From an uncultured Saprospiraceae bacterium (lineage in GTDB: Bacteria > Bacteroidota > Bacteroidia > Chitinophagales > Saprospiraceae): a stretch of DNA of 33,028 nt. A program made the translations under genes and the position numbers. Shown in pieces: positions 17,769-26,927 of this stretch (position 1 is its first letter; every line of letters starts with the position of its first letter). The DNA lies in NCBI GenBank assembly GCA_938003955.1, contig CALKXE010000246.1, positions 1-33,028 on the forward strand, written 5' to 3'. The notes beneath the pieces are model-generated. The model searched no databases and was not told the origin of the DNA. It saw only the letters and a program-made list of their open reading frames with translations.

Positions 17769-19079
17769 ATGGTAAAATCAAAAAAGACTAAAAAGGAATT
17801 ACTAGCTAAGCTTGGTATTGAGGTACAAAACGAGATGCAGATAGCTGTAGAACAAGCAATTCTAAAGAATAGTGAAGTTATGATCAGTTCCCCAACGGGG
17901 ACAGGGAAAACGCTCGCTTTCTTAATGCCCCTATTTGAATTGATAGATGATAAACTCGAAGGAGTACAAGCTATGATCATCGTCCCGACAAGAGAATTAG
18001 GAATTCAGATCGAAGGTGTAATACGACAGATGGGCACTGGATATAAGACCAATGTAGTCTATGGCGGAAGAACGATAAAGAAAGATAAAATAGAGCTTGC
18101 TCATAGCCCTACGATTATTGTAGGGACTCCAGGTAGAATGGCTGATCATATACGACGAGAAACATTTGATATAGCTAATATTCGTTTTTTAGTTCTTGAT
18201 GAATTTGACAAGTCTCTCGAGATTGGTTTTGATGCAGATATGGAAGAGATTGTTCAAGACCTACGACATCTAGAAAGAACGATCTTAACGTCAGCAACTA
18301 CAAACATTGACATTCCTAGGTTTATTAAATTTGATGATCCTACTAAGCTAGACTTCCACGATAAAGATGGAGCTCAATTGTCTTTAAAACAGTTTGTATC
18401 TCCTGAGAAAGATAAAGTAGAAACCCTTTATAAAGCACTCTGTCACCTAGGAGAGAAATCAGGTATTGTCTTTTGTAATTTTAAAGAAAGTATAAAACGG
18501 ATTAGCGACTATCTTACAGAGCGTAATATCGAGCATGGCATCTTTCAGGGAGGGATGGAGCAACAAGACCGGGAACGTGCTCTTATACAATTCAGAAACG
18601 GAACTCACAGGCTATTGCTTGCAACAGACTTGGCAGCACGAGGAATCGACATACCAGAATTAGATTTTATTATCCATTATCATTTGCCAAATCACAAACA
18701 TGAGTTTGTACATAGGAATGGCCGGACGGCTCGTATGAAAAATCAAGGTGCCGCTTATTTATTAAAATGGATTGATGAGGTTCTACCAGAGTTTATTTCA
18801 GAACCACCTACAGAGGAAATTACTGATACATATCCACCTGAAGCTACTGGCTGGCAAACTGTATTCGTTAGTGGTGGCAGAAGGGACAAAATATCAAAAG
18901 GAGATATAGCTGGACTGTTCATTAAGCAAGGTGGTGTGGGCAAGGATGATCTTGGTATTATAGAATTAAAAGAAGAATGTTCCTTTGTGGGCGTTAATAG
19001 CCAACATATCGAAAAAGTGATCGAAAAGATCAATAATACTCGTCTGAAGAAGAAAAAGGTAAGGATTTATAAAATTTAA
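17769..19079 (+). CDS. DEAD-box RNA helicase with DbpA-type RNA-binding domain
   Basis: 436 residues. Helicase motifs are complete: Q-motif region (16-30), motif I SPTGTGKT (41-48), Ia PTREL (73-77), Ib TPGR (120-123), motif II DEFD (144-147) in place of DEAD, motif III SAT (175-177), V TDLAARGID and VI HRNGRTAR. After residue 360, WQTVFVSGGRRDKISKGDI and the following residues form a DbpA-like RNA-binding domain of about 75 residues. In DbpA this domain recognises 23S rRNA hairpin 92, so a role in ribosome assembly or rRNA remodelling is likely. The protein is cytoplasmic. The cold-shock-domain gene follows on the same strand after 185 bases, with its own promoter box. Family confidence is high; the rRNA target is inferred from the domain. 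Confidence 0.93.
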   Translation: MVKSKKTKKELLAKLGIEVQNEMQIAVEQAILKNSEVMISSPTGTGKTLAFLMPLFELIDDKLEGVQAMIIVPTRELGIQIEGVIRQMGTGYKTNVVYGGRTIKKDKIELAHSPTIIVGTPGRMADHIRRETFDIANIRFLVLDEFDKSLEIGFDADMEEIVQDLRHLERTILTSATTNIDIPRFIKFDDPTKLDFHDKDGAQLSLKQFVSPEKDKVETLYKALCHLGEKSGIVFCNFKESIKRISDYLTERNIEHGIFQGGMEQQDRERALIQFRNGTHRLLLATDLAARGIDIPELDFIIHYHLPNHKHEFVHRNGRTARMKNQGAAYLLKWIDEVLPEFISEPPTEEITDTYPPEATGWQTVFVSGGRRDKISKGDIAGLFIKQGGVGKDDLGIIELKEECSFVGVNSQHIEKVIEKINNTRLKKKKVRIYKI

Positions 19080-19206
19080 GATCTTTCTTGGAACTATTTC
19101 TCAATAAATTTGCTTCATTATGTAGCGAAGGATACCAATATTTCAATTTATATTGATACTTTTATTTTCCGTTTGATATTGCAACCTCTAGTAAGCTTTC
19201 CAAAGT

Positions 19207-19214
19207 TACGTTTG
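19207..19214 (+). promoter_or_regulatory. -7 box (TACGTTTG) for the cold-shock-domain gene
   Basis: TACGTTTG fits TAnnTTTG and lies 50 bases before the start codon, giving a leader of about 45 bases. No clear -33 TTG at 19-base spacing. Cold-shock genes often carry structured leaders, but I see no strong hairpin here. Confidence 0.45.
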
Positions 19215-19264
19215 CCAGTGTTCTATAACTCACCAGGAATTTTTATTTAACCTAATACTCAAGA

Positions 19265-19882
19265 ATGGCAAAGTCACAACAGACATTTAACAAAAGTGAA
19301 AAAGAAAAAAAACGTAGAAAAAAGAAGCAAGATAAAGCTGAAAAAAGAGAACAAAGAAAATTAGAAAAAGCTGAAGCTGGAAAAGTTAGCTTTGAAGATC
19401 TAATTAGATATGTGGATGAAAATGGTAATCTTACAACAGAGAAGCCAGATCCAACTAAGAAGAAGAAAATCAATGCAGCTGATATTCAGTTAGGTGTACC
19501 TTCTAGAGATAGTGAACCGTTTGATCCTGTAAGAAGAGGTAGAGTTAACTTCTTTAATGATGAGAAAGGGTTTGGATTCATTGTTGATATGGATACAAGG
19601 GAAAGCGTATTCGTACACATTAACAATGTAAACGAGCCTATTGCAGAAGGAGACAAAGTTACTTTTGAAGTAGAAATGGGTCCTAAAGGAGCAAGTGCCG
19701 TTAATGTAGGTATTGCAAAAGAGCCTGTTAAAAAACCAAAGCCTAAACCGGAAGCTGGAAAGAAACCAGCAGATGGAGAAAAAGCTGAAGAAACTAAATC
19801 TACAGAAGACGCTACTAAAACTGAGGAAACTGCTAAAACAGAAGAAACAGCTAAGTCAGAAGATTCAACAGAGAAAGAATAA
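19265..19882 (+). CDS. cold-shock-domain RNA/DNA-binding protein with charged tails
   Basis: 205 residues in three parts. Residues 1-40 are a Lys/Glu-rich helix, likely coiled coil. A linker (41-88) contains RYVDENGNLTTEKPDP. The cold-shock domain (90-150) has RGRVNFFNDEKGFGFI with RNP1 KGFGFI (101-106) and RNP2 VFVHI (115-119). The C-terminal 55 residues are a low-complexity Lys/Glu/Thr/Ala tail with repeated ETAKTEE units, which are also repeats in the DNA. The domain binds single-stranded RNA or DNA; Bacteroidota often carry this extended form and place it beside a DEAD-box helicase, as here. A joint role in RNA remodelling, perhaps in the cold, is inferred. A terminator follows 28 bases after the stop. 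Confidence 0.9.
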   Translation: MAKSQQTFNKSEKEKKRRKKKQDKAEKREQRKLEKAEAGKVSFEDLIRYVDENGNLTTEKPDPTKKKKINAADIQLGVPSRDSEPFDPVRRGRVNFFNDEKGFGFIVDMDTRESVFVHINNVNEPIAEGDKVTFEVEMGPKGASAVNVGIAKEPVKKPKPKPEAGKKPADGEKAEETKSTEDATKTEETAKTEETAKSEDSTEKE

Positions 19883-19910
19883 TTCTTGATCTAAAATGAA
19901 AAATAAAAAA

Positions 19911-19938
19911 GCCGGCAAATTAATTTGCTGGCTTTTTT
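19911..19938 (+). terminator. intrinsic terminator after the cold-shock-domain gene
   Basis: GCCGGCAAAT and ATTTGCTGGC pair with one G-U, followed by a six-T run and preceded by six A residues. The flanking A and T tracts could let it work in both directions. Confidence 0.88.
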
Positions 19939-20200
19939 ATTACATAACGCTATCGTCTCTTTCGTTGCATACTCTTTCATAATAGACCCATCATTTAATA
20001 GAAACATGTTTGTCTACTTCACTGTGAAGGTAAATTGTTAGTCTAGGCCTACATAAGCTACCTTTTACCGTATTCGGAAGATCTTATTAGCTACGTCCAT
20101 ACAAAACCAAACTAAGGCCAAATATCAAGAAATACACTACAATATACTTGTGCATCTTATCATTAACAATGATAGCAGACTCAAAACACATGGTAAGACT

Positions 20201-20244
<44 letters not shown>

Positions 20245-20252
20245 ATTAATCT

Positions 20253-20278
20253 AAGAAGAAGAAGAAGAAGAAGAAGAA
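20253..20278. repeat. trinucleotide microsatellite (AAG), about 8.7 copies
   Basis: A perfect AAG run that starts eight bases after the TAGA tract and ends 11 bases before the DUF4249 stop codon. On the transcribed strand of that operon it reads as a CUU-rich tract in the 3' untranslated region. Confidence 0.95.
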
Positions 20279-20288
20279 TAAGAAGACT

Positions 20289-21260
20289 CTATTGAGCTAA
20301 ATTAATTACACTTTCAGTTTGAACGGCAGTAGAGAAAATACCTGATCCATTTACAATATTCGATCTGTAGAGCCCCTTTTCATTAAAAAGTGTTGAAGAA
20401 GAAGATTCTATATTGTTTAATCCTAAGTAGTAATTGTAATGCTCTTCTGTTATTGAAGTAATATTTACAAAAAGATTATCAGATGATTGATCTTCGAGTT
20501 CTATTGGAAAACTTGATCTAATTTCTATTTCGAAGAACTCGTCATTATCAAGTTGATCAAGATCAATCCACAAACCATTATTATTTATAAATTCCTTCAC
20601 TGCAAAGCCACCAGAATTTACATTAATGATTTCAAATTCACTTTTATCATCAGAAATTGTTTTATAAACAAAATCTCCATCTACTGTAGATTTCGTTTGC
20701 AACTTTTCGTTAAGGCTTAATTGATAATAAAGTGATTCTGATGTATTCAGACTCTTAAAATTGAATCTTACCGTTCCTTGCCAAAACTCTTGACCAACAT
20801 CATTTATATAAGAATCAGTAGATACTAACTCAGTATCTACCAAGTTATTTGCCATAGGCACTTTACTGACTGCATTTATTTTAGGAATATCACTTCCTAA
20901 AATTTCAGCTGTCAAATTAAAACGTTTGTTGGATTTTAGAACTCCTTCAGTTGCAAAAAACTCATAAACGTTTCTATCTGCATTATAAATAAAATCAATC
21001 TTATTATCTTGAACTTCTAGATCCACTACTTTAATAACTACATCCTCTGGATGTTCTATTTTATATGTACCATTAAGATTATTAGAAGTATGGACTGTAG
21101 CAATAATATCGTCCGAGCCAAGAAGCATTTGTAGATCTATAACAAGCTTTGGCTTTTCTTCGTCTGGTATAGACACTTTACTGACGCATGAAACCATGCT
21201 CACAGCAACAACTAAGAAAAGGGAATAAGCTAAGTGTTTCAATGCTTTTTGTTTGTCCAT
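20289..21260 (-). CDS. DUF4249-type lipoprotein paired with the STN TonB receptor
   Basis: 323 residues from ATG 21260; a TTG three bases upstream is in frame but less likely. Residues 1-25 form a lipoprotein signal with the lipidated cysteine at Cys25 (VSMVSCVSK), so it should be lipid-anchored, probably at the outer membrane. The mature part is beta-rich and follows the DUF4249 pattern: PKLVIDLQMLLG, an Ig-like first half (VVIKVVDLEVQDN) and a second half ending in strands around EEHYNYYLGLNNI. DUF4249 proteins are typically encoded directly after TonB receptors and are thought to work with them, in the way SusD works with SusC, though their ligand is unknown. The gap from the receptor gene is 134 bases. 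It is the last gene of the sigma/FecR/receptor operon. Confidence 0.82.
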   Translation of the reverse strand: MDKQKALKHLAYSLFLVVAVSMVSCVSKVSIPDEEKPKLVIDLQMLLGSDDIIATVHTSNNLNGTYKIEHPEDVVIKVVDLEVQDNKIDFIYNADRNVYEFFATEGVLKSNKRFNLTAEILGSDIPKINAVSKVPMANNLVDTELVSTDSYINDVGQEFWQGTVRFNFKSLNTSESLYYQLSLNEKLQTKSTVDGDFVYKTISDDKSEFEIINVNSGGFAVKEFINNNGLWIDLDQLDNDEFFEIEIRSSFPIELEDQSSDNLFVNITSITEEHYNYYLGLNNIESSSSTLFNEKGLYRSNIVNGSGIFSTAVQTESVINLAQ

Positions 21261-21394
21261 CAAATTTAAGACAAATAATTAACAATAATGTCACCTATTT
21301 AGCAAAAAAAACATCTCATGGCAATTTTAACATATTTAGAAAACCACCCTCATATCAGCATTAAAAAGAATATAAATAACTGATAGTAAGTCGA

Positions 21395-24040
21395 TTAAAA
21401 TGAAACCGAATATCCTAAGGATGGAATAATCGGTAAAATAGAATATTGAATTAATTCGAAGCTTTCAGGATTTGCTGCTGAATTTTCCACATCTTGATAA
21501 AATGGATTGGATCTATTAAACGCATTGTACAATCCTAAAAACAACTTACTCCTACCCCATTTGTACTTGCTGTAAAAATTAAAACCAATATCCACTCTAT
21601 TGTAAGTTGCTAATTGCCCACCGTTTTTAACAAGATAAACAGGCGTTATAATACTATCAATCAATATTGTAAATTCGGGTGATGTGATCGGATTGCCACT
21701 ACTTAAATTCCAATTAAATACGAACTCTGTATTATCCGTAATTTTATGAAGTACTCCAAGCTTTATATTATGCCTTCTATTATACCTAAATGGAAAAGAT
21801 TCACCATTTGGATTAAGACCATCAAAATTTCTTTCAGAAAATGCAAGTGTATAGTTAAGATTCCAAGTTGTCCTCCCTATTATTTTATCAAAATTTGTTT
21901 CGATACCATAAGCCTTACCAGTTCCTACAGGAATTTTTGATTCCCAGTTTGTGCTAGCGCTTATTGTCGATATTCCTCCCTCATCAAATGTAGTAAGATC
22001 ATCAAATATCTTAAAGTATCCTTCTATTCCAAATCGAAGTCCAGAAGAAGTAAAATATCCAACCCCCATCGAAGCCATCCAAAGTTTTTCAGGAGCAATA
22101 TTATCTGTAGATGGCAGCCATACATCAGTAGGCAAACCCAAACCATTACTCGACAGCAAATGCAAATATTGATTCATTCTCGTAACACCCGCTTTAAAGT
22201 AAGAGTCTTCCCATTTAGCTAAAAATGAGATTCTTGGTTGCAAACTAAGGTATGACTTCTCTCCTGTCTTAGCATAGTTCGCATGCAAACCTAAATTTAA
22301 AGTCGTCGCATAACCGATAGATATTTCATCTTCTAAATAACCAAAATATTCTGTACCACTTAAATCAGGCTCTTCGATTTCTCGTTTTACATTCGTTTTT
22401 GTAATCAGATCATTTGAGCTAAATTTATTATCAGCATTATTAATAGAAACTAAGCCAGGGCTAAATTTATGATTAATAATACCTACACCTGTTCTAATTG
22501 TATGGATTGGATTAGGAATATAATCAAAATCATATTTTAAAGCAAGATCTGTAATAGCAGATTTAAAATAACCAGCCTTAAATATCAATCTGCTGATATC
22601 AACTGAATCAGTAATAAATGCATCCTTTTCAAAAGAGTCAAAATTATAGCTTGTATAATATGCTATCAATCTACCAAAAGCTTTTTTGCTAAACTGTGAA
22701 GCTAGCCTTACAGAAGCGACATCATTACCCCAATCCCAGTCTGTTTCTGTATCTATTGTATTAGTAGCTACTGAGGATTCGTCATTCGTAATAGTTTGCT
22801 TATTCGTATTGAAATCATCTCTCCCGAAAAATCCATTTATATAGAGAGTGTGGTTTTTATTTAGTTTTAAGCTAACCTTTCCATTCAAGTCAATGAAACT
22901 ATAATCAGAGAAGCCGGTGCTACCAGATCCGCTATTAATTGATTTTGTAATCAACTTTACCCATTGGCCTAAATGCGTTTTCCTTGCGGATAGTAAAAAG
23001 CTACTTCCATTCTCTCCAATAGGCCCTTCAAATGAAGCTTTGAGCGCCAAAGAAGAAACGCTCGCGTCTCCTGTAAAACGTTTGATGTTACCATCTCTTA
23101 CCCTAACATCCAATACTGAGGATAATCTACCTGCGTATCGAGCTGGAATATTTCCCTTAATAAGTTTTGCATTCTTAATGATGCTACTGTTAAAAACTGA
23201 AAATAGACCTAATGCATGATTTACGTTATATATAGGTACTCCGTCATATAGTATTAGGTTTTGATCTGCAGAACCTCCTCTTACATTCATACCACCAACA
23301 CCATCTGCACCGCCATCAACTCCAGGCATCATTCCAAGTAATCTTATAATGTCTGTTTCTCCTCCTAGTGAAGATGCGGTTCTTATCTTATCAAGGCTTA
23401 ATTTAGTTATGTTAGCAGCTTCTGGTTCTTCTTGATTTTCTACATCATCTAAAATGATAATCTCATTCAAAAGAGCATCTGGGTCGAGCTCAATGTTTAC
23501 GATTGTATCTAGATCGAGAAATATTTCACGTACCTCTTGACGATACCCTAAATAAGAATAATATATACGCTTGGTTCCTTTAGCCAATGTAAAACTATAG
23601 AATCCGTGCTCATTCGTTTGAGTTCCTATAGATTTATCATAGAGATATACGTTTGCTCCTATTAATTGCTCTCCGGAGGTCTTATCAGTTATATATCCAC
23701 TAATAGTAAGATCCCGTACAGCATCTACTAGTTTATCCTTAGATATGACTATGGCATTTCCGACTACACTGTATCTAGATTTTGTACCTTTTAGTATTGA
23801 CTTAAGAATGATCCCAAGAGGTTGACTAACTGCGTTAATCGTTATTTTTTTATTTGCGGGAATTCGTTTAGATGTAAAATTGATCCTCACACCTGATCTT
23901 TTATCTAGCTCTTTAAGAACAGAGCTCAATGGCTTATTTCTAGTTATATATGTAAGGACTACTTCATCGGGAAGAGGATCGTTCTGGCTATAGACTTCTA
24001 CAGTAGTACAAAGCACTACCATTAAAGTAATAATTCTCAT
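21395..24040 (-). CDS. TonB-dependent receptor with STN signalling domain (FecA-like)
   Basis: 881 residues from ATG 24040, which begins a clear signal peptide (MRIITLMVVLCTTVEVYSQ). An in-frame ATG at 24103 would put 21 residues in front of it and nearly abut the promoter box. After the signal: an STN domain (about 25-100, KPLSSVLKELDKRSGVRINF), a carboxypeptidase-regulatory-like domain (about 112-185, GEQLIGANVYLYD), the plug (about 205-330, MNVRGGSADQNLILYDGVP) and a 22-strand-type barrel ending in the aromatic strand SLGYSVSF. Receptors with STN signal ligand binding to an anti-sigma factor, and the fecR-like and sigma genes are directly upstream. The substrate is not identifiable. The plug closely resembles that of the second receptor in the window. 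Confidence 0.92.
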   Translation of the reverse strand: MRIITLMVVLCTTVEVYSQNDPLPDEVVLTYITRNKPLSSVLKELDKRSGVRINFTSKRIPANKKITINAVSQPLGIILKSILKGTKSRYSVVGNAIVISKDKLVDAVRDLTISGYITDKTSGEQLIGANVYLYDKSIGTQTNEHGFYSFTLAKGTKRIYYSYLGYRQEVREIFLDLDTIVNIELDPDALLNEIIILDDVENQEEPEAANITKLSLDKIRTASSLGGETDIIRLLGMMPGVDGGADGVGGMNVRGGSADQNLILYDGVPIYNVNHALGLFSVFNSSIIKNAKLIKGNIPARYAGRLSSVLDVRVRDGNIKRFTGDASVSSLALKASFEGPIGENGSSFLLSARKTHLGQWVKLITKSINSGSGSTGFSDYSFIDLNGKVSLKLNKNHTLYINGFFGRDDFNTNKQTITNDESSVATNTIDTETDWDWGNDVASVRLASQFSKKAFGRLIAYYTSYNFDSFEKDAFITDSVDISRLIFKAGYFKSAITDLALKYDFDYIPNPIHTIRTGVGIINHKFSPGLVSINNADNKFSSNDLITKTNVKREIEEPDLSGTEYFGYLEDEISIGYATTLNLGLHANYAKTGEKSYLSLQPRISFLAKWEDSYFKAGVTRMNQYLHLLSSNGLGLPTDVWLPSTDNIAPEKLWMASMGVGYFTSSGLRFGIEGYFKIFDDLTTFDEGGISTISASTNWESKIPVGTGKAYGIETNFDKIIGRTTWNLNYTLAFSERNFDGLNPNGESFPFRYNRRHNIKLGVLHKITDNTEFVFNWNLSSGNPITSPEFTILIDSIITPVYLVKNGGQLATYNRVDIGFNFYSKYKWGRSKLFLGLYNAFNRSNPFYQDVENSAANPESFELIQYSILPIIPSLGYSVSF

Positions 24041-24113
24041 AATTATGGCACACGGCCAATATGTTGGCATATAAAAGATCCTAGTTACATGGTATAAATC
24101 CAAAAACCATACC

Positions 24114-24121
24114 CAAAGATA
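24114..24121 (-). promoter_or_regulatory. -7 box (TATCTTTG) before the TonB receptor gene
   Basis: On the minus strand TATCTTTG fits TAnnTTTG and lies between fecR and the receptor. It predicts a start about 67 bases before ATG 24040, leaving almost no leader for ATG 24103, which supports the shorter start. No convincing -33 element is seen. It may be an internal promoter. Confidence 0.35.
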
Positions 24122-24217
24122 AATGTTACGTGCTAGCTAACGATGAAACAACAGCATATTAATAAAAAAGTAAAAATAAAGACACATAGATTAACATGCC
24201 AAGTAAATAAAAATCAA

Positions 24218-25225
24218 TTAGTTACAGTCAGAAATCAATAGCTTAATTTGTCCATTTTCAGTAGTAGAAACTTTTAGATCAAAACTCTTTCTTAGGATCT
24301 CAATGATATTATCTAATGATTCCGTTGCCAAACCACCTGAAGTAAATGTACAACTTGAAGCGATTGAATTAGAGACTAGCTCCAATTTATCATTATGAAA
24401 CATATTAATGTCAGCAACTACTTGAGTAATTGGAGAATCATCAAATGAGAGGGATGTATTTCTCCAAATCGCTGTATTATCAGTTGATGAAGTTGTGTTA
24501 AATTTATTATTGGAAAGTCTAACTTCTTGATTTTTAGTTAAAACTACATTGTCAGATATGTTTTCAACTGACACTCGCCCGCTTATTACAGATACTATGT
24601 CATTATCACCGTCAACTGTAAAGCTTGTACCCAAAACAGTAACATTAATCTCATCATCCTTAATAATGAATGGCAAACTTTCATTTTTATTCACATCAAA
24701 GAATGCTTTTCCATTTAGCTTAATGTTTCTATGATCAACACCAAAACCACTTTCATACTCTACAGATGATCCTTCATCTAACCATACCTTCGAACCATCT
24801 TCTAGAGAAGCAAAACGAATTCCATTTTCTGCTGTTATCGTGTTTGTTTGATTTCCAAATAAGAATACTGCCGCGATGCCTAAAACAAAAATGGCAGCTA
24901 TAGATGATATGTTTTTTATTGAGAATAGTTTCGAACTACGTCTTGAATCAATTGATTTAACTATTGTTTCTTTTTTTGCAGTTGCTTGATTTGTTGTTTC
25001 TTCTTCTATTAATGATAGGTGAGATGATAATGCAGATTCAAAGTTTGGATTAAAATATTCAGGCACATAATTAGCTGACATATCCCACAAAATAGAATAC
25101 TCATCATACAACGCCTGATTCTCAGCTGATTCTGTCCTCCACTGGTCCAAAATAGCAAGCTCAGATGAAGTTGCTTCCCCTGTCGCTTTCTTTGCCAATA
25201 TATTTTCCATCTCTTCGATTTTCAT
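24218..25225 (-). CDS. FecR-family anti-sigma factor
   Basis: 335 residues. The N-terminal 70 residues (MENILAKKATGEATSSELAIL, then WDMS) match the helical anti-sigma domain. One membrane helix follows at about 105-124 (NISSIAAIFVLGIAAVFLF). The periplasmic FecR domain (about 130-225) has EDGSKVWLDEGSSVEY and VLGTSFTV. The C-terminal DUF4974 domain spans about 255-335 (DDSPITQVVADIN and onward). The protein sequesters the sigma factor until the receptor's STN domain signals ligand binding. It lies 61 bases after the sigma gene and 177 bases before the receptor start, all on one strand. Start chosen at the first ATG because the helical domain begins there. Length and order are typical. Confidence 0.93.
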   Translation of the reverse strand: MKIEEMENILAKKATGEATSSELAILDQWRTESAENQALYDEYSILWDMSANYVPEYFNPNFESALSSHLSLIEEETTNQATAKKETIVKSIDSRRSSKLFSIKNISSIAAIFVLGIAAVFLFGNQTNTITAENGIRFASLEDGSKVWLDEGSSVEYESGFGVDHRNIKLNGKAFFDVNKNESLPFIIKDDEINVTVLGTSFTVDGDNDIVSVISGRVSVENISDNVVLTKNQEVRLSNNKFNTTSSTDNTAIWRNTSLSFDDSPITQVVADINMFHNDKLELVSNSIASSCTFTSGGLATESLDNIIEILRKSFDLKVSTTENGQIKLLISDCN

Positions 25226-25286
25226 CTAATTACACCTGTTTCTAATATAGTGACACACTAATTAATAGTATACCCCTACGTCAACC

Positions 25287-25874
25287 CTAATTATTTTTAT
25301 TTTTATTTTCATTTTGATATTCTAACACTGCTTGTCTTACAATTTTCAGTGCTTTTGACATCTGGTTCTCTACTGTTTTTATAGATATTGTAAGAAGGTC
25401 CGCTATTTCTTTATAGGTCTTTTCTTCATATCTACTCAATCCAAAAACTAGTCGACATCTCTCAGGGAGACTATCAACAGCTATATTGATTGCTTTCTGC
25501 AAATCCTCTGCTTCTAAAATTTTCTGGGTTGAATTTTCTGTACTTGGTACTTGCAAGATAGTATCTTCTTGCTCAAAATTCATTTTTTTTGACCTTATTT
25601 GGTTCAATGTTTTATTTACCGCTACTTTCCTAAGGTAGCCCTTAAGTGTTGTTTTTACCTCTAGAGTTTCTCTACGTTTCCAGACTTCTAAAAACACTTC
25701 TTGCGAAATATCTTCTGCAACAGCTGCATCGCCAGTCATTTTATAGACTACGCTACAAACATATCTATAGTATGAACTGTAAAGAGACCGCAACGCAACG
25801 TCTGGCTTACTCTTCAATATATCTAATATTTCTATTTCTGGAACTACTGAGCTATCCATACAAAAGTTAATCAT
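25287..25874 (-). CDS. ECF-type RNA polymerase sigma factor (FecI-like)
   Basis: 195 residues, the typical size. Region 2 is at about 30-98 (LYSSYYRYVCSVVYKMTGD, then AEDISQEVFLEVWKRRE). Region 4 is at about 128-185 (LPERCRLVFGLSRYEEKTYKEIADLL, then a helix-turn-helix around TISIKTVENQMSKAL). Such sigma factors direct polymerase to the receptor operon when released by FecR. An alternative start at ATG 25859 (MDSSVVPEIE) removes five residues and cannot be excluded. It is the first gene of the sigma-FecR-receptor-DUF4249 operon, divergent from the lipoprotein gene at 26085. Its own promoter is not clear: a near match (TACTTTG, one base short of the consensus) occurs at about 25960 on the minus strand. 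Confidence 0.92.
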   Translation of the reverse strand: MINFCMDSSVVPEIEILDILKSKPDVALRSLYSSYYRYVCSVVYKMTGDAAVAEDISQEVFLEVWKRRETLEVKTTLKGYLRKVAVNKTLNQIRSKKMNFEQEDTILQVPSTENSTQKILEAEDLQKAINIAVDSLPERCRLVFGLSRYEEKTYKEIADLLTISIKTVENQMSKALKIVRQAVLEYQNENKNKNN

Positions 25875-26014
25875 TCAGAATTCTCCTTATCTATTTCCCT
25901 TGGGGTTATGATTATAAATCATTAGGTACTGAAAACAATATAAATCAATGAAGAATTTGACTGCAAAGTAGTTATTTATTAACTATAATTGTAATACATT
26001 AACACTTCTGGCAT

Positions 26015-26031
26015 TAGAAATTAAATTTCTA
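26015..26031. promoter_or_regulatory. 17-base palindrome in the divergent sigma/lipoprotein intergenic region
   Basis: TAGAAATTAAATTTCTA is a perfect inverted repeat around a central A. It lies 53 bases before the lipoprotein start and about 140 bases from the sigma start. It could bind a dimeric regulator. It is also AT-rich, so chance is possible. Confidence 0.35.
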
Positions 26032-26084
26032 TGTCGGAAATTTAGTCTACCAATAAATTAATCCACTTAGTAATATTTAACAAA

Positions 26085-26870
26085 ATGAAAAACACTTTTA
26101 TACTAGTTTTCTTCTTGTCTTTTGTCTTATTTTCTTGTAAATCAGATACTAAATCGGCAGATATCTCCGAAAAAGCAAAGATAGAAACAGCTAAAAAATA
26201 CACATTAACACCCTTCGATGCCTCTAAGACTTTTGCTGATGCAGAAATAGAAGAAATGGCATATTCTGCAGGGGCTTTTAATTTTAAAGTGGCAGAGGGA
26301 GATTATACCCTAGGTCAACAGACGACAGATGCTCCACAAAAAATGTGTGCAAACAGTGGAAAAGGACAGCACATTCATTTGATAATAGACAATGCTCCAT
26401 ATGCTGCGAAATACACTAATGAGTTTGAATATGATGTAGAGGATGGAGATCATTACCTACTTGCATTTTTATCTAGATCATACCACGAAAGTATCAAAAC
26501 TGACAAAGCGCATGTTGCAAAGAAAGTTACTGTTGCAGATAAAGGAATCACAAACGCGCAACCAATAACTGCCCCGATGCTTTTCTACAGTAGACCAAAA
26601 GGAACATATGTAGGTAAAAACGACACTGAAAAGGTAATGTTAGATTTTTATGCAGTAAACGCAAACATTGGTACTACACAAAAAATCATCGCAACTATAA
26701 ACGGTGAGGAACATGAGATCACAAAATGGCAACCATATTATATTACAGGAATGCCTATGGGAGAAAACACAATTGAACTTACATTAACAGATATGAAAGG
26801 AAATAAAATTGATACTCCTCTCAATCCTGTGACAAGAAAATTCACATTAAAAGCAGATCCTGCTGAGTAA
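26085..26870 (+). CDS. conserved lipoprotein of unknown function
   Basis: 261 residues. Residues 1-18 are a lipoprotein signal (FVLFSC, Cys18), followed by a Lys/Ser-rich spacer. The mature protein has two beta-rich halves. The first contains YTLGQQT, then CANSGKGQHIHLIIDNAPY and YLLAFLSRSYHES. The second (about 165-255) has an Ig-like strand pattern ending GENTIELTLTDMKGN. The His-rich strand followed by a 'display' loop recalls small extracellular domains such as DUF4399, but I cannot confirm a family. Relatives in Bacteroidota may be annotated as phosphopeptide-binding proteins; I cannot verify that name from sequence. It is monocistronic: terminator after it, divergent sigma operon before it. 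Confidence 0.75.
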   Translation: MKNTFILVFFLSFVLFSCKSDTKSADISEKAKIETAKKYTLTPFDASKTFADAEIEEMAYSAGAFNFKVAEGDYTLGQQTTDAPQKMCANSGKGQHIHLIIDNAPYAAKYTNEFEYDVEDGDHYLLAFLSRSYHESIKTDKAHVAKKVTVADKGITNAQPITAPMLFYSRPKGTYVGKNDTEKVMLDFYAVNANIGTTQKIIATINGEEHEITKWQPYYITGMPMGENTIELTLTDMKGNKIDTPLNPVTRKFTLKADPAE

Positions 26871-26900
26871 AATGAGCAATTAGATATTTTGATTAAGAAA

Positions 26901-26927
26901 AAGCGAACTTTATGTTCGCTTTTTTTA
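26901..26927 (+). terminator. intrinsic terminator after the lipoprotein gene
   Basis: AAGCGAAC (26901-26908) and GTTCGCTT (26914-26921) are perfect reverse complements around a five-base loop, followed by a run of T residues. It lies 30 bases after the stop codon. Confidence 0.92.

Noticed and set aside
20158..20174. Inverted repeat TATCATT-AAC-AATGATA in the spacer
   Set aside because: Short and AT-rich, with no T run and no linked gene; expected by chance.
21261..21268. TAnnTTTG-like box (TAAATTTG, minus strand) directly before the DUF4249 start
   Set aside because: It abuts the ATG, lies inside an apparent operon and has no -33 partner, so chance is more likely.
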